Part shown: piece after piece, positions 39,215-49,236 of the stretch
How positions within the stretch are numbered: position 1 is the first letter of the stretch
Layout: each line of letters starts with the position of its first letter
Source: an uncultured Flavobacteriaceae bacterium
GTDB taxonomy: Bacteria; Bacteroidota; Bacteroidia; Flavobacteriales; Flavobacteriaceae
Assembly (NCBI GenBank): GCA_947502495.1
Contig: CANNAC010000002.1
Span: 248,001 to 312,000, forward strand
Direction of reading: 5' to 3'
Length of the DNA: 64,000 nt
The notes under the pieces: model-generated
Databases searched by the model: none
The model's input: the letters and a program-made list of their open reading frames with translations, nothing else
What the model was told of the DNA's origin: nothing
Translations under genes and position numbers: made by a program

Positions 39215-41128
39215 TTAATTGCTATGTGGACTTCCACTTACAATAATAAACTCACTACGTCTGTTTAATTGATGATCTTCTTCACTACAATTAGCACCAC
39301 AGTTCACTGCTGGCTCACTTTCACCTTTACCAATTCCAGAAATTCTAGAAGCATCAATACCTTTAGAAATTACATATTGTACGGTAGTTTTAGCTCTTCT
39401 GTCTGATAATCTTTCGTTATAAGAATTAGGACCTCTGCTATCTGTATGCGATTTTGCATTAATAACCATTTCCGGATACTTGTTCATTACTTGCACTAGT
39501 TTATCTAATTCAAAAGCAGCTTTTGCCGTTACGTTAGATTTATCAAAGTCAAAATAAATAGGATCTAACACTACGCGATCCGCTTTCACTATTTCTTCAA
39601 TAGGATCTAAAGCAATAGCAACTGCTAGTTCTTCTTCATCGGTACCTTTAATGGTTAATCTATTGCTTTCGTATTCATCCATAGTTACTTCTAACTCTGT
39701 CTCTGTATCACACTCTATAATGAATTCTGCAATACCTTCTGCATTGGTAGGCTTAGAAGCTATTTTATTTCCTTTAGCATCATATAAAGTTGCCATCGCA
39801 CCAACTAAAATCACTCCTGTTTTATTATCGGTTACAGCGGCAGTAATTTCAACATCACATAAAGGTTGTAGTTTTTTAATTGCATAAATATCATCACTAC
39901 CTTTTCCTCCTTCTCTATTAGAAGAAATAAATCCGTCACCTGATTCTTCGTCAATACTAAATGCAAAATCGTCTCCATTACTATTTACAGGAAGTCCTAC
40001 GTTACGAATTTTAGACATTTTACCATCTATTTCTTTCGTATAGAAAACATCTAAACCACCAAGACCTAAATGCCCATCTGAAGATAAGTATAATGTACCA
40101 TTATCACTTATAAAAGGAAACATCTCACGACCTTCTGTGTTAATTTTTTGACCTAAGTTTTTAGCTTCACCAAAACTACCATCACTATTAATAGTTGTTT
40201 TGTAAATATCTCCTTGACCAAATCCTCCAGGCATATCGGAAGTAAAATAAAGTGTTTTACCATCTGTACTTACAGAAGGATGATCTGTATTATAGTTATT
40301 ACTATTAAAAGGTAATGGTTGAATGTTTGACCAACCGCTTCCTGATTTCGTAGCTCTAAATAAATTTAAAACACTAAATCTAGTGTTCGATAAAGAATCT
40401 TTTTGAAATTGTTTTTCATAAAAACTCTCTCTAGAAAAATACATGGTATTTCCATCTGGGCTAAAAGCAACTACACCTTCATGATATTTTGTATTTATAT
40501 CACTTCCTAATAGACTTTCATTTTGGTACGTACCATCTTCTTCTGCAGTAAACTCATACAGGTCCAAGAAAGGTTGCTCATTCCAACCATATTCTCTTCT
40601 TGCTTTATTTCTAGCAGAAGTAATATATAGTTTTCCGTTTTTTAAAGTTCCTCCAAAATCGGAAACCGCAGAGTTAATTTCTAAGTTTTGCACATTAAAC
40701 TTCTTTCCTTTTTCTAATATTTTAGGAAGGTAGTCTGGATTCTCTTTAAAAGCAATAGCTCTAACATCTGCTGGTCTCATACTAGCAAACTTAGTCATCC
40801 ATTCGTTTGATTTTTCATACTTACCATTTGCCTTAAGCATTTGTACGTAGTTAATCATTGTTTCTGGATCTTGTGAAGTTTCCAGCGCTTTTGCATACCA
40901 TTTTTCAGCATCTACCGTATTGAAAATATTGAAATTCGATTCGGCTAAACGTTTGTATACATACTCGTCTGCATTCCCTTTCTCCACTAATTTTTGATAA
41001 GACTCAATAGCCTTATTAAAATCAAACCTAGAAAAGTGCTTGTCTGCAGTACTAGTAGATTTATTTTGAGCAGTTAAACTTAAGCTACTCAATAATAGTA
41101 ATGTAATATATATTTTAAAGTTTTTCAT
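39215..41128 (-). CDS. PorE-like OmpA family protein with TPR and PD40 repeats
   Basis: A 637-residue exported protein (signal residues 1-20, ending SLTAQ). Domains in order: TPR helices (about 22-130), a PD40/WD40-like propeller (about 150-430, repeats such as AFSPDGNTMYFSR, STDGKTLYFTSD and ISDNGTLYLSSDG), a carboxypeptidase-like beta sandwich (about 435-505) and a C-terminal OmpA domain (about 520-637, with ydF-type IYFDFDKSNVTAKA, NAKSHTDSRG and NRRSEFIIVSG). This is the domain order of T9SS protein PorE and its paralogues, which tie the secretion machinery to peptidoglycan. It is the last gene of a cassette with a PorP/SprF protein and a giant type B adhesin, so it probably serves display of that adhesin. 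Confidence 0.9.
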   Translation of the reverse strand: MKNFKIYITLLLLSSLSLTAQNKSTSTADKHFSRFDFNKAIESYQKLVEKGNADEYVYKRLAESNFNIFNTVDAEKWYAKALETSQDPETMINYVQMLKANGKYEKSNEWMTKFASMRPADVRAIAFKENPDYLPKILEKGKKFNVQNLEINSAVSDFGGTLKNGKLYITSARNKARREYGWNEQPFLDLYEFTAEEDGTYQNESLLGSDINTKYHEGVVAFSPDGNTMYFSRESFYEKQFQKDSLSNTRFSVLNLFRATKSGSGWSNIQPLPFNSNNYNTDHPSVSTDGKTLYFTSDMPGGFGQGDIYKTTINSDGSFGEAKNLGQKINTEGREMFPFISDNGTLYLSSDGHLGLGGLDVFYTKEIDGKMSKIRNVGLPVNSNGDDFAFSIDEESGDGFISSNREGGKGSDDIYAIKKLQPLCDVEITAAVTDNKTGVILVGAMATLYDAKGNKIASKPTNAEGIAEFIIECDTETELEVTMDEYESNRLTIKGTDEEELAVAIALDPIEEIVKADRVVLDPIYFDFDKSNVTAKAAFELDKLVQVMNKYPEMVINAKSHTDSRGPNSYNERLSDRRAKTTVQYVISKGIDASRISGIGKGESEPAVNCGANCSEEDHQLNRRSEFIIVSGSPHSN

Positions 41129-41147
41129 AATTCTTTAGCTTAACTGA

Positions 41148-42053
41148 TTAGAAATAACGTGGTGAACGGGATACACGTTTTGGAAACGCAATATCAAAAT
41201 TAATAAACACTTCGTGTGATGAACTTGTAGCGTAATTTAAATCTGATTGAATAGCATCATACGCATAACCAATTCTTAAACGTGGTGTTACCATAAAATT
41301 TATCATACCACTAAAAGAATCCTCTAATCGGTATCCAACTCCTACTTCAACGATATCATACATAAATACATTTGCATTAACATCAAAACTAGTAGGTGCA
41401 TCAAATGCTGTTTTTACCAAAGCATGAGGCTTTAATTTAAAGTTTTCAGATAAATTAAATACATAACCTGCTGCTGCAAATAAATGCTGTGTTTCTGAAC
41501 CAATATTTAAACCATTAGCATCTAAGTGCGTTGCGTTTAAAATATTTGGCATAGAAGCTGAAATGTAATATTTGTTTGGTTTGTAAAAATAAACTCCAGC
41601 TCCAATATTAGGTGTTACTTCATTGATGTCTTGAAAAAGGTCATCGTCTGCATCGGATAATTCTAAACTTCCTAATCCTATATCATGAAATGTAGCACCT
41701 GCTTTTAAACCGAAGGCTAATTTATTGTCAGCTCCCATTGGTAAGGTATAAGAAAAATCTGCATACGCATTCGTTTCTCTTACTGGTCCAATTTCATCAC
41801 TAATAAAAGATAAACCTAAACCAACTTTTTTACCAACTGGGGAATGAATTGCGAAGGTTCCGGTTTTTGGAGCTCCTTCTAAACCAACCCATTGGCTTCT
41901 ATATAGCATACCTACTGCAACTCCTTCATAAGAACCTGCATATGCTGGGTTAACAACATTCATGTTATACATATACTGTGTGTACTGCGGATCTTGTTGT
42001 GCTTGCATTTGAACAACAAACAAGAAAGCGAGAATAATATATAATTTTTTCAT
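41148..42053 (-). CDS. PorP/SprF family type IX secretion outer-membrane protein
   Basis: A 301-residue outer-membrane barrel protein (signal ends MQAQ at residue 19). QDPQYTQYMYNMNVVNPAYAGSYEGVAVGMLYRSQWVGLEGAP at residues 20-62 is the hallmark of the PorP/SprF family, and the C-terminal region ends in a beta strand with aromatic Phe. SprF-type proteins sit next to large type B sorting-domain proteins and are needed for their secretion and attachment. Here it lies 17 bases downstream of such a protein, so it is the dedicated partner of the 1931-residue adhesin. Confidence 0.95.
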   Translation of the reverse strand: MKKLYIILAFLFVVQMQAQQDPQYTQYMYNMNVVNPAYAGSYEGVAVGMLYRSQWVGLEGAPKTGTFAIHSPVGKKVGLGLSFISDEIGPVRETNAYADFSYTLPMGADNKLAFGLKAGATFHDIGLGSLELSDADDDLFQDINEVTPNIGAGVYFYKPNKYYISASMPNILNATHLDANGLNIGSETQHLFAAAGYVFNLSENFKLKPHALVKTAFDAPTSFDVNANVFMYDIVEVGVGYRLEDSFSGMINFMVTPRLRIGYAYDAIQSDLNYATSSSHEVFINFDIAFPKRVSRSPRYF

Positions 42054-42070
42054 TTTAATTAATTAGTTTA

Positions 42071-45000
42071 TTAGTTTTCTCTATTAATATATATCCAAGA
42101 TGTTCTTGTTTTATTTCCTTGATATTCCATCATATAGAAATAAGTACCAACTGGAAGTTCGTCTCCGTCATCAGACTGACCATACCATTCATTAGTATAG
42201 TTTGTTTTTGAATATACTTTCATACCATGTCTATTGAAAATTTCTAATCGACTTACATCATATCCTCTTAAATCGAAAGCATCATTTTTACCATCGCCAT
42301 TTGGTGATATACCTTGTGATATGATGCAATTAATACTTTCAACTAGTACTTCATTTGTTGTTACACAACCATTACTGTCTGTAACCTTAACCACATAGTT
42401 GTAAGTACTTCCAGACATTGGAGGTGTAAAGATACTCTCATCTATTACAATTACATTATCTCCAACTGCATTAGTATGTAATAAGGAATTCATATCATCG
42501 TATAATTCATACGTTGCAGTATTAGCATCGTAACCAACATTTAATGGATCTACCGTTAATTCATAGATAGCACCATTACAATCACCAATTACTACAAAAT
42601 CAAATGTATCTATAAGTAATGTTACGTTTTGCGCAGTAGGTACGGAACAAGCATCAGAAATAGCATACTCTACAGTATACGTAGCTCCTGCTGTTCCTCC
42701 TGAAACTTCTCCGGTCACCATATCTATCACAGCCCCATCTGTTGGTACTGGATTAAATGTAAATGTACCTCCAGTATCTCCAGTTATAACGGCTGTTCCC
42801 CCTGTACAAGATGCTGTCATTGTAAATGAAGTATCACTTGTTAATAAAGTTGTTACCGTACTAGAAATAGTTATCGGACATACTCCAGGAGTTGTATACG
42901 TTATATTGTATGTAACTTCAGAGCCTCCTCCTGTTACTGTTCCTGTTGCTGCATCGATTACCGCTCCATCTGTTGGTGCTGGTGCTTCGAATGCAAAAGT
43001 TCCGCCTGTAGCTCCAGTTACATTTGCTGTACCACCATCACATGTTGCAGTCATAGTAAGTGTAGCAGCATCTGTTGTTAACGTAGTAAAAGAAACAGTA
43101 CTTGAAGCTGGACAAATTCCAGATGTTGTATATACAACCGCATAAGCTGTTGCAGAACTTCCGCCTGTTACTTCTCCTGTTGTTGCATTTATTACTGCTC
43201 CATCTGTTGGTGCTGGTGCTTCGAATGCAAAGGTTCCTCCTGGAACAGTTGCAGTGTCTACTGTAGCTCCATCACAAGTTTCTATCATAGTAAACGTAGC
43301 GTCATCTTCTGGTAATGTTGTTACTGTTACCACAGTAGTTGCAGGACATACTCCAGTAGTTGTATATTCTACGTTGTACATCGTTTCAGGAGTTCCTCCT
43401 GTTACAGTACCTGTTGTTGCATCTATTATAGCTCCATCTACTGGCACTGGTGCTTCGAATGCAAATACGCCACCAGGAGTTCCGGATACTGTTGCTATTC
43501 CTCCATCACATGTTGGTGCCATAGTAAAAGTCCCATCATCTGCTTGGTCTCCAACAAACTCTACAAGTATATCATCTGTAATTGTAGCAGTTCCTCCAGT
43601 ACAAAGTTGATATGTAATAGCTGCTGTATAAGTTGTTGTTTCGGTTGGTGAAACAGTAATTATTTCTGTATTCCCTAAAGAAGTAGTACCCTCGAACCAT
43701 TCAAAAGAATAGTTTGGTGTTCCTTGAGAAGGAGTATATCTCCAAAATTCATTAGTTGCATCCCAAACTCCTGTATTTCTTCCTGGTGGTACATAACCAA
43801 TATCTCCTGCATTGTTTTGAATACCTGTAACTGCTAAACCACCGTTCCAACCTAAACAAGTTGGTTTTTCAAAAACATTAATATCAATAGCATTAGAAGA
43901 TTCATATAATATGATTTGACTTGAAGAAGTTAAACCTGTACATGCAGTTCCAAAGTGACATATATCTGTAAAGTTGATAATAAATTGTCTTGCTGGTGCT
44001 GTACCTGCAATAATATAATTAATATCACCACAAACACTTGGGTCAATATCATGACATACACCAAAGATATTACCTTCTGCTAAGGTTGGGTTTGTATTAT
44101 TAGGTAATCCTTCACCTTCATTTAAATTCCATGCATTCGTTCCTGGTCCAACATCGATAACATCGATCTCAAAACGTAAGGCACCATTTGCTCCAATTTG
44201 TACGCGATCATAAGTGTCACCAAAATAACAAAATTCAAAACTTAAGTTAATAGGATCTGTCCATGAATCATCAATAAATAAACTAGTTGGTGTACCTCCA
44301 GATGCTGGTGGTGTTGGACAGTCTAGTGCATTAATTTCGTAAGAAGAAGTATCCTGACCAAAAGCCATAAAAGATGCAGATAATTCTAATTCTGTATCTG
44401 CACATGTGATACTTAAATCATCTCCCGCATTAATAATAGGACATTCTACTATTGGTAACGGACAAACAAAAGAGAAAGCATCACTACTAGTAGTACAAGT
44501 TAAATTACTTGTAGGTGCCATAGAGATAACTACTTGAGTTACGCCACCGCCAGGGTAAGGTCCGAAGGTTAACACACCTTGTGCTGTAGCTTCTTGACTT
44601 GGACTTCCTTGATTATCTGTCACTGTAACCGAACCAGTACTACCTACATTCGTTACATCTACAGCAATATTAAATTGTCCATTATCACAGTCTGGTACAA
44701 TAGCATATGTAGCTTCTTGAAGTATATAAGATTCGCATCTTACCGTGTAGTTTAAAGGATCTTGGCTTCCAGAAGAACAACTTCCAGAACCGTCAGATTG
44801 TACTTGCACCGATAATGAAGTACCTGTAGAGGTAAATTGTAAACCACTAACATCACCACCATTTCCATAAGGAGTAGCAGCATTTAAGTTTGTAACGCCA
44901 TCAGAATCTAAGATAATAAGTTCATCCCAGTTGTTTTCTACTTCACCACTATTAAATGTAATTACTACAGGCCCGCCTGTTTCGCTAGTAAAACTAAAAA

Positions 45001-47866
45001 CATTAGTATCATTATTTTCATAACAATACAATCTATTTATTGGACATTCATCACAACTAACTACTGTGTTAGGATCTGGCTCTGTAGTAAAACTTTCTTC
45101 TATACATCCATCTGTTGCTGGACCATTATCATTATATGGTACAATAGAAACATAATATGTTGTTTCGAAATCTAGTGTTGTAGGAAGTGTATATGTTGTA
45201 GTATCTCCTACATCAAGGCCATTTACAATATCCGTTCCGCCAGGTGTACTTCCAACAAAGACAGAATAACCTGTTACAAAAATACTTGCTGGACTCCAAC
45301 TAATATCTGTATTTACCGCTACATTAACCTCTTCATTTAAAGGTGCTGTTAAAACCGAATTACAATTTGGTACCGCCGTTGTATCTAAACACAAAGCATC
45401 AAAATCCCAAGGATCATTCGTACAGTTTACAAAAACACCATCAGAAGTTACTCCTACAGTTATATTATCTCCTGAAGACACAAATACTAATCCAGTAAGA
45501 TCTCCATTATTTCCATAGCCATTATATAAAATACTTCCGTCTGAATCTGTAATTACTAATTCATCCCAGTTATTTTCCGTTGTACCAGAATTAAATGCAA
45601 TCACTATTTGCGAACCATCTAAACTGGTAAAACTAAACTCTGAAGTATCATTATTTTCATAACAGAATACCGTATTGACAACTTGACCTGAAGCACAATC
45701 TATAAATTGATTTGGGTCGTTTTTTGTTGTAAAACTTTCTTCCACACAACCAACAGTAGCATTTCCATTGAGGTTATATGGAGTAATTGTTATGTAATAT
45801 GTGGTTTCATAGTTTAAAGCTCCTGGATCATAGGTTAAAACATTTCCTACATCTACATTGGCTATATCTGAAGCTCCTGGAGAAGTCCCTATAGAAACCA
45901 TATAACCAGTAACTAATACCGATGCTGGACTCCAGTTAATAACAGTATCAATTTCAACACCAATTTCTCCATTAGTAGGAGTTGTTAAGGCAGCATCACA
46001 ATTTGGAGGAATAGTGGTATCCACACAAAATACATCAAAATCCCATTCTGTTCTAGAATTAGATTCACAACTTACACTACTATCCGAATCTACTTGTAGA
46101 AAAAGCATATCTCCAGTCGATGTTGCGGAAACACCTGTTAAATCCCCTCCATTGTTTCCTGTAAATAAAACAGGAAATGTTGCATCCGGACCGTCATATA
46201 TAGTAATATTATCACAACAACTTTCAATTGTTCCTGAATTAAAAATTAAAAACAAAGGAGATCCTTCACTACTTATAAAGTTAAAACCTGTAGTATCACT
46301 ATTCCCATAACAATACAGGGTGTTTTTAGGTGCACCAGAGGCACAATCTACAGGAGAATTTGGATCATCTCTAGTTGTAAAGATTTGTTCATTACAATTC
46401 TCTGCTGGTCCATTATCATTATAAGGTCTTATCGTTATATAATAGGTAGTTAAAAATTCTAAGGTTGCTGGAGGATCCCAAGAAGTAACATTACCAACAT
46501 CAATATTATTAGCAATATCTGTTCCTCCTGAAGTACTTCCTACAGAAATAACATAACCAGTTACAAAAATACTTGCTGGCGTCCAGTTAATATTAGTGTT
46601 CTCACTTACGTTTATATCTCCATTATCTGGATTATTTAATGCTGCATCACAATTAGGTAATGCTGTTGTATCAACACAAAACACATCAAAATCCCAAAGT
46701 TCCATACCAGATTGACAACTTGTAAATCCGTCGGTTTGAATCGTTATAAAAATGTCACCACTATTTGCTGTTACCGATAGCCCAGTAAAATCACCACCGT
46801 TATCTCCCGTAAATAATACTGGAGCTGTAGCATCTACACCATCATAAATGGTAATACCATCATTTCCTACTTGAATTTCACCTGCATTAAATTGTAAAAA
46901 TAAAGGTGCTCCATCAGAACTAGTAAAGCTAAAGAAAGTAGTATCTAAACTTTCATAACAATATATTGTATTTACTGGAATTCCAGAATCACAATCTACG
47001 GGTGCATTTGGATCTGCTCCAGTAGTAAAAGAATACTCTGAACATCCAGTAGCATTTCCGTTTGCATTAAAAGGAGTAATAGTTACATAATATGTAGTTC
47101 CGTATGCTAACTCTGAAAAAGAATAGGTTGTTGACAAACCTGTATTTTCATTATCCACAACATCTGTTCCTCCAGACGTAGTACCAACACTTAAAGTATA
47201 TCCTGTTGGTAATCCGGATGCAGGAGACCATTCTAAACCTGTATCCACAGAAACTCCAATAGCTCCATTAGAAGGAGTAATTAAAGTAGAACAAGATGGT
47301 GCATCTGCAACGACCTGAGTAGCCGAAATATTATCCATATATATAAAGTAAACCTCTGCGACTCTGTTTACCTCTATACGCATTTTAAAATCTGAACCCA
47401 TTGGTAGATTTGCAGAAGGAACTACAACAGACCAGTTAGCACAAGTATCTGACGTCACATGATTGGAGTCATTAATAGTATCAATCGTTGTCCATGTACC
47501 TCCATTATTAGTAGAATATTGAATTAACATTTCTCCCCAACCTGCTGGAGTTGCAAATATAGCATCCGACCAATCTACTATTTTATAATCAAAGGAAATG
47601 GTTAAGTCGGTTCCGTTAGACTGTCCGAAAACGTTTGGAGAGATCAATTGAGAGCTTAAAGTAGTGTCATCCATAACGGCTCTAATAGATCTACCATCAC
47701 AATTTGTCGCTTCATTAAACGCAAAATTAAAACCATCTGGATCACTTGTCCAACCTGACGTTGTTGGCATAGCAAATTCAGAATCGAAATTTTCTACTAA
47801 ACCTACTTGAGAGAAGCCAATAATAGACATAAACCCAAATAATAGGGAAAGGGTAATTTTTTTCAT
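42071..47866 (-). CDS. Giant T9SS type B surface protein (SprB-like repetitive adhesin)
   Basis: A 1931-residue secreted protein. A signal peptide (residues 1-20) precedes a jelly-roll/MAM-like domain (about 22-188). Then come four units of about 215 residues (about 190-1060), each an FnIII-like domain (NWSPASxxxTGYxVSVG, TTYYITIxPYN) plus a CUB-like domain that begins CxSGxPxNTxYCY. A glycine/Cys-containing domain follows (about 1130-1400), then four tandem beta domains of about 77 residues (about 1442-1750; TCDGG, GGTFAFEAPAPTDGAVI, TTSGICPA). The end (about 1845-1931) is the CHU_C type B sorting domain: ISPNGDGKNDAFDLRG, LEIFNRHGMKVYSK, GTYFYMMEY. It is exported by the T9SS with the downstream SprF partner; adhesion or gliding is the expected role. 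Confidence 0.93.
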   Translation of the reverse strand: MKKITLSLLFGFMSIIGFSQVGLVENFDSEFAMPTTSGWTSDPDGFNFAFNEATNCDGRSIRAVMDDTTLSSQLISPNVFGQSNGTDLTISFDYKIVDWSDAIFATPAGWGEMLIQYSTNNGGTWTTIDTINDSNHVTSDTCANWSVVVPSANLPMGSDFKMRIEVNRVAEVYFIYMDNISATQVVADAPSCSTLITPSNGAIGVSVDTGLEWSPASGLPTGYTLSVGTTSGGTDVVDNENTGLSTTYSFSELAYGTTYYVTITPFNANGNATGCSEYSFTTGADPNAPVDCDSGIPVNTIYCYESLDTTFFSFTSSDGAPLFLQFNAGEIQVGNDGITIYDGVDATAPVLFTGDNGGDFTGLSVTANSGDIFITIQTDGFTSCQSGMELWDFDVFCVDTTALPNCDAALNNPDNGDINVSENTNINWTPASIFVTGYVISVGSTSGGTDIANNIDVGNVTSWDPPATLEFLTTYYITIRPYNDNGPAENCNEQIFTTRDDPNSPVDCASGAPKNTLYCYGNSDTTGFNFISSEGSPLFLIFNSGTIESCCDNITIYDGPDATFPVLFTGNNGGDLTGVSATSTGDMLFLQVDSDSSVSCESNSRTEWDFDVFCVDTTIPPNCDAALTTPTNGEIGVEIDTVINWSPASVLVTGYMVSIGTSPGASDIANVDVGNVLTYDPGALNYETTYYITITPYNLNGNATVGCVEESFTTKNDPNQFIDCASGQVVNTVFCYENNDTSEFSFTSLDGSQIVIAFNSGTTENNWDELVITDSDGSILYNGYGNNGDLTGLVFVSSGDNITVGVTSDGVFVNCTNDPWDFDALCLDTTAVPNCNSVLTAPLNEEVNVAVNTDISWSPASIFVTGYSVFVGSTPGGTDIVNGLDVGDTTTYTLPTTLDFETTYYVSIVPYNDNGPATDGCIEESFTTEPDPNTVVSCDECPINRLYCYENNDTNVFSFTSETGGPVVITFNSGEVENNWDELIILDSDGVTNLNAATPYGNGGDVSGLQFTSTGTSLSVQVQSDGSGSCSSGSQDPLNYTVRCESYILQEATYAIVPDCDNGQFNIAVDVTNVGSTGSVTVTDNQGSPSQEATAQGVLTFGPYPGGGVTQVVISMAPTSNLTCTTSSDAFSFVCPLPIVECPIINAGDDLSITCADTELELSASFMAFGQDTSSYEINALDCPTPPASGGTPTSLFIDDSWTDPINLSFEFCYFGDTYDRVQIGANGALRFEIDVIDVGPGTNAWNLNEGEGLPNNTNPTLAEGNIFGVCHDIDPSVCGDINYIIAGTAPARQFIINFTDICHFGTACTGLTSSSQIILYESSNAIDINVFEKPTCLGWNGGLAVTGIQNNAGDIGYVPPGRNTGVWDATNEFWRYTPSQGTPNYSFEWFEGTTSLGNTEIITVSPTETTTYTAAITYQLCTGGTATITDDILVEFVGDQADDGTFTMAPTCDGGIATVSGTPGGVFAFEAPVPVDGAIIDATTGTVTGGTPETMYNVEYTTTGVCPATTVVTVTTLPEDDATFTMIETCDGATVDTATVPGGTFAFEAPAPTDGAVINATTGEVTGGSSATAYAVVYTTSGICPASSTVSFTTLTTDAATLTMTATCDGGTANVTGATGGTFAFEAPAPTDGAVIDAATGTVTGGGSEVTYNITYTTPGVCPITISSTVTTLLTSDTSFTMTASCTGGTAVITGDTGGTFTFNPVPTDGAVIDMVTGEVSGGTAGATYTVEYAISDACSVPTAQNVTLLIDTFDFVVIGDCNGAIYELTVDPLNVGYDANTATYELYDDMNSLLHTNAVGDNVIVIDESIFTPPMSGSTYNYVVKVTDSNGCVTTNEVLVESINCIISQGISPNGDGKNDAFDLRGYDVSRLEIFNRHGMKVYSKTNYTNEWYGQSDDGDELPVGTYFYMMEYQGNKTRTSWIYINREN
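42963..43231 (-). repeat. Near-identical DNA repeats inside the adhesin gene
   Basis: A 35-base segment starting GCTCCATCTGTTGGTGCTGG is identical at 42963-42997 and 43197-43231, one repeat unit (234 bases, 78 codons) apart. It marks the third and second of the tandem C-terminal domains. Confidence 0.85.
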
Positions 47867-48109
47867 TTTATGGTTAAGGTTAGTTATTAAATACTAAATA
47901 CATATCACATAATTCGCTGTTAAACAAATCATTATATTTAATTGAAATTTAAATATTAAAACACCAAGCAAATCCTGACGCCTTAATTAATTACCTAAAG
48001 TATAAAAAAAGATTAGCCCTAATAAATTAACTTTACTTTAATAGATTAAATACATATTTTTACGATAAATGACTTAAAATATTAACAAGTAAGTGGTTTC
48101 TGTAAACAA

Positions 48110-49147
48110 CTATGCTGTTGGGTTTGGAATCACATCATGAACCTCTTTTATTTGTTCTAAAACACCCGTATTTAATTCCACATTTACGCTATCTATATTC
48201 TCTTTCAACTGCTCTATAGTAGTAGCTCCTATTATATTACTTGTAACAAAAGGTTGTTGTGTTACAAATGCTAAAGACATTTGAGCTAGAGACATATTAT
48301 TTTCTTCCGCAATTTTCAAATATCGCTTCGTAGCTTCGGTACAAGAATCCGAACTATACCTTTTAAATCTTGGGAACAATTTCAATCTAGAATTATCTGC
48401 CGCTGTCCCTTTTACATATTTACCAGATAGCACACCAAATGCCATTGGTGAATATGCCAATAAACCTATATTTTCACGCATGGCTACTTCTGCCATATCT
48501 CCTTCAAAAACACGATTTAATAAAGAGTACGCATTTTGAATGGTTACCATTCTTGGTAAGTTATGCTTTTTAAATTCTTCTAAATAACGCATGGTTCCCC
48601 AAGCTTTTTCATTAGAGATTCCTATTTGGCGAATTTTTCCTTCTTTTACAATTTCATCTAAAGTATGTAAGACTTCATTAAAGTTATCTTGCCATGTATC
48701 GTGCGCATTATGCGCGTAATCTCGAGTTTCAAAAGTATTGGTTTGTCTTTCTGGCCAATGCAGTTGATATAAATCGATATAATCTGTTTGTAAACGTTCT
48801 AAACTTTTGTTTACCGCATCCTTAATAGCTTCGGGTTTAAACCCATTCGTTCTAATGTGCGCTGTATAATCCCCAGGTCCCGCAATTTTGGATGCCAAGA
48901 CTACTTTATCTCTATTACCAGATTTTTTAAACCAATTCCCTATAATGCGTTCTGTCTCTGCATACGTTTCTGCTGTTGCAGGAACAGGATACAATTCTGC
49001 GGTATCAAAAAAGTTTACACCTTGATCTACGGCATAATCCATTTGTTCAAAACCCTCATCTTGGGTATTTTGATTTCCCCAAGTCATGGTGCCTAAACAG
49101 ATTTTACTTACTTTAATTTTGGTATTTGGTAGTGTTGTGTATTTCAT
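48110..49147 (-). CDS. Aldo/keto reductase (Tas family)
   Basis: A 345-residue NADPH-dependent aldo/keto reductase. The N-terminal CLGTMTWGNQNTQDEGFEQMDYAVDQGVNFFDTAELYPVP matches the Tas subfamily, with the catalytic Asp (FDTAE), Tyr (ELYPVP), Lys (VVLASKIAG) and His (YQLHWPER) in order. Tas complements a tyrosine auxotroph phenotype in E. coli under starvation; the physiological substrate is unclear. Full length. It is transcribed alone, well separated from the adhesin cassette by 240 bases that contain no visible feature. Confidence 0.92.
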   Translation of the reverse strand: MKYTTLPNTKIKVSKICLGTMTWGNQNTQDEGFEQMDYAVDQGVNFFDTAELYPVPATAETYAETERIIGNWFKKSGNRDKVVLASKIAGPGDYTAHIRTNGFKPEAIKDAVNKSLERLQTDYIDLYQLHWPERQTNTFETRDYAHNAHDTWQDNFNEVLHTLDEIVKEGKIRQIGISNEKAWGTMRYLEEFKKHNLPRMVTIQNAYSLLNRVFEGDMAEVAMRENIGLLAYSPMAFGVLSGKYVKGTAADNSRLKLFPRFKRYSSDSCTEATKRYLKIAEENNMSLAQMSLAFVTQQPFVTSNIIGATTIEQLKENIDSVNVELNTGVLEQIKEVHDVIPNPTA

Positions 49148-49148
49148 C

Positions 49149-49236
49149 TTTTAGTTCCTGCGAAAGCCGGAATCTCATTTTAGTTAAACGTTTATTTTAA
49201 TAGATTGCCACGTCGTTAATACTCCTCGCAATGACA
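49149..49236. repeat. Fragments of common intergenic palindromic repeats
   Basis: TTCCTGCGAAAGCCGGAATC and, further on, GATTGCCACGTCG with CCTCGCAATGAC are typical phrases of the GCAATGAC...GCCACGTC and GAAAGCxGGAATC intergenic repeats seen across many bacteria including flavobacteria. The copies here are partial. Confidence 0.5.

Noticed and set aside
43254-43610. 118-codon plus-strand ORF inside the adhesin gene
   Set aside because: It is the antisense frame of the 77-residue tandem repeats and mirrors their periodicity.
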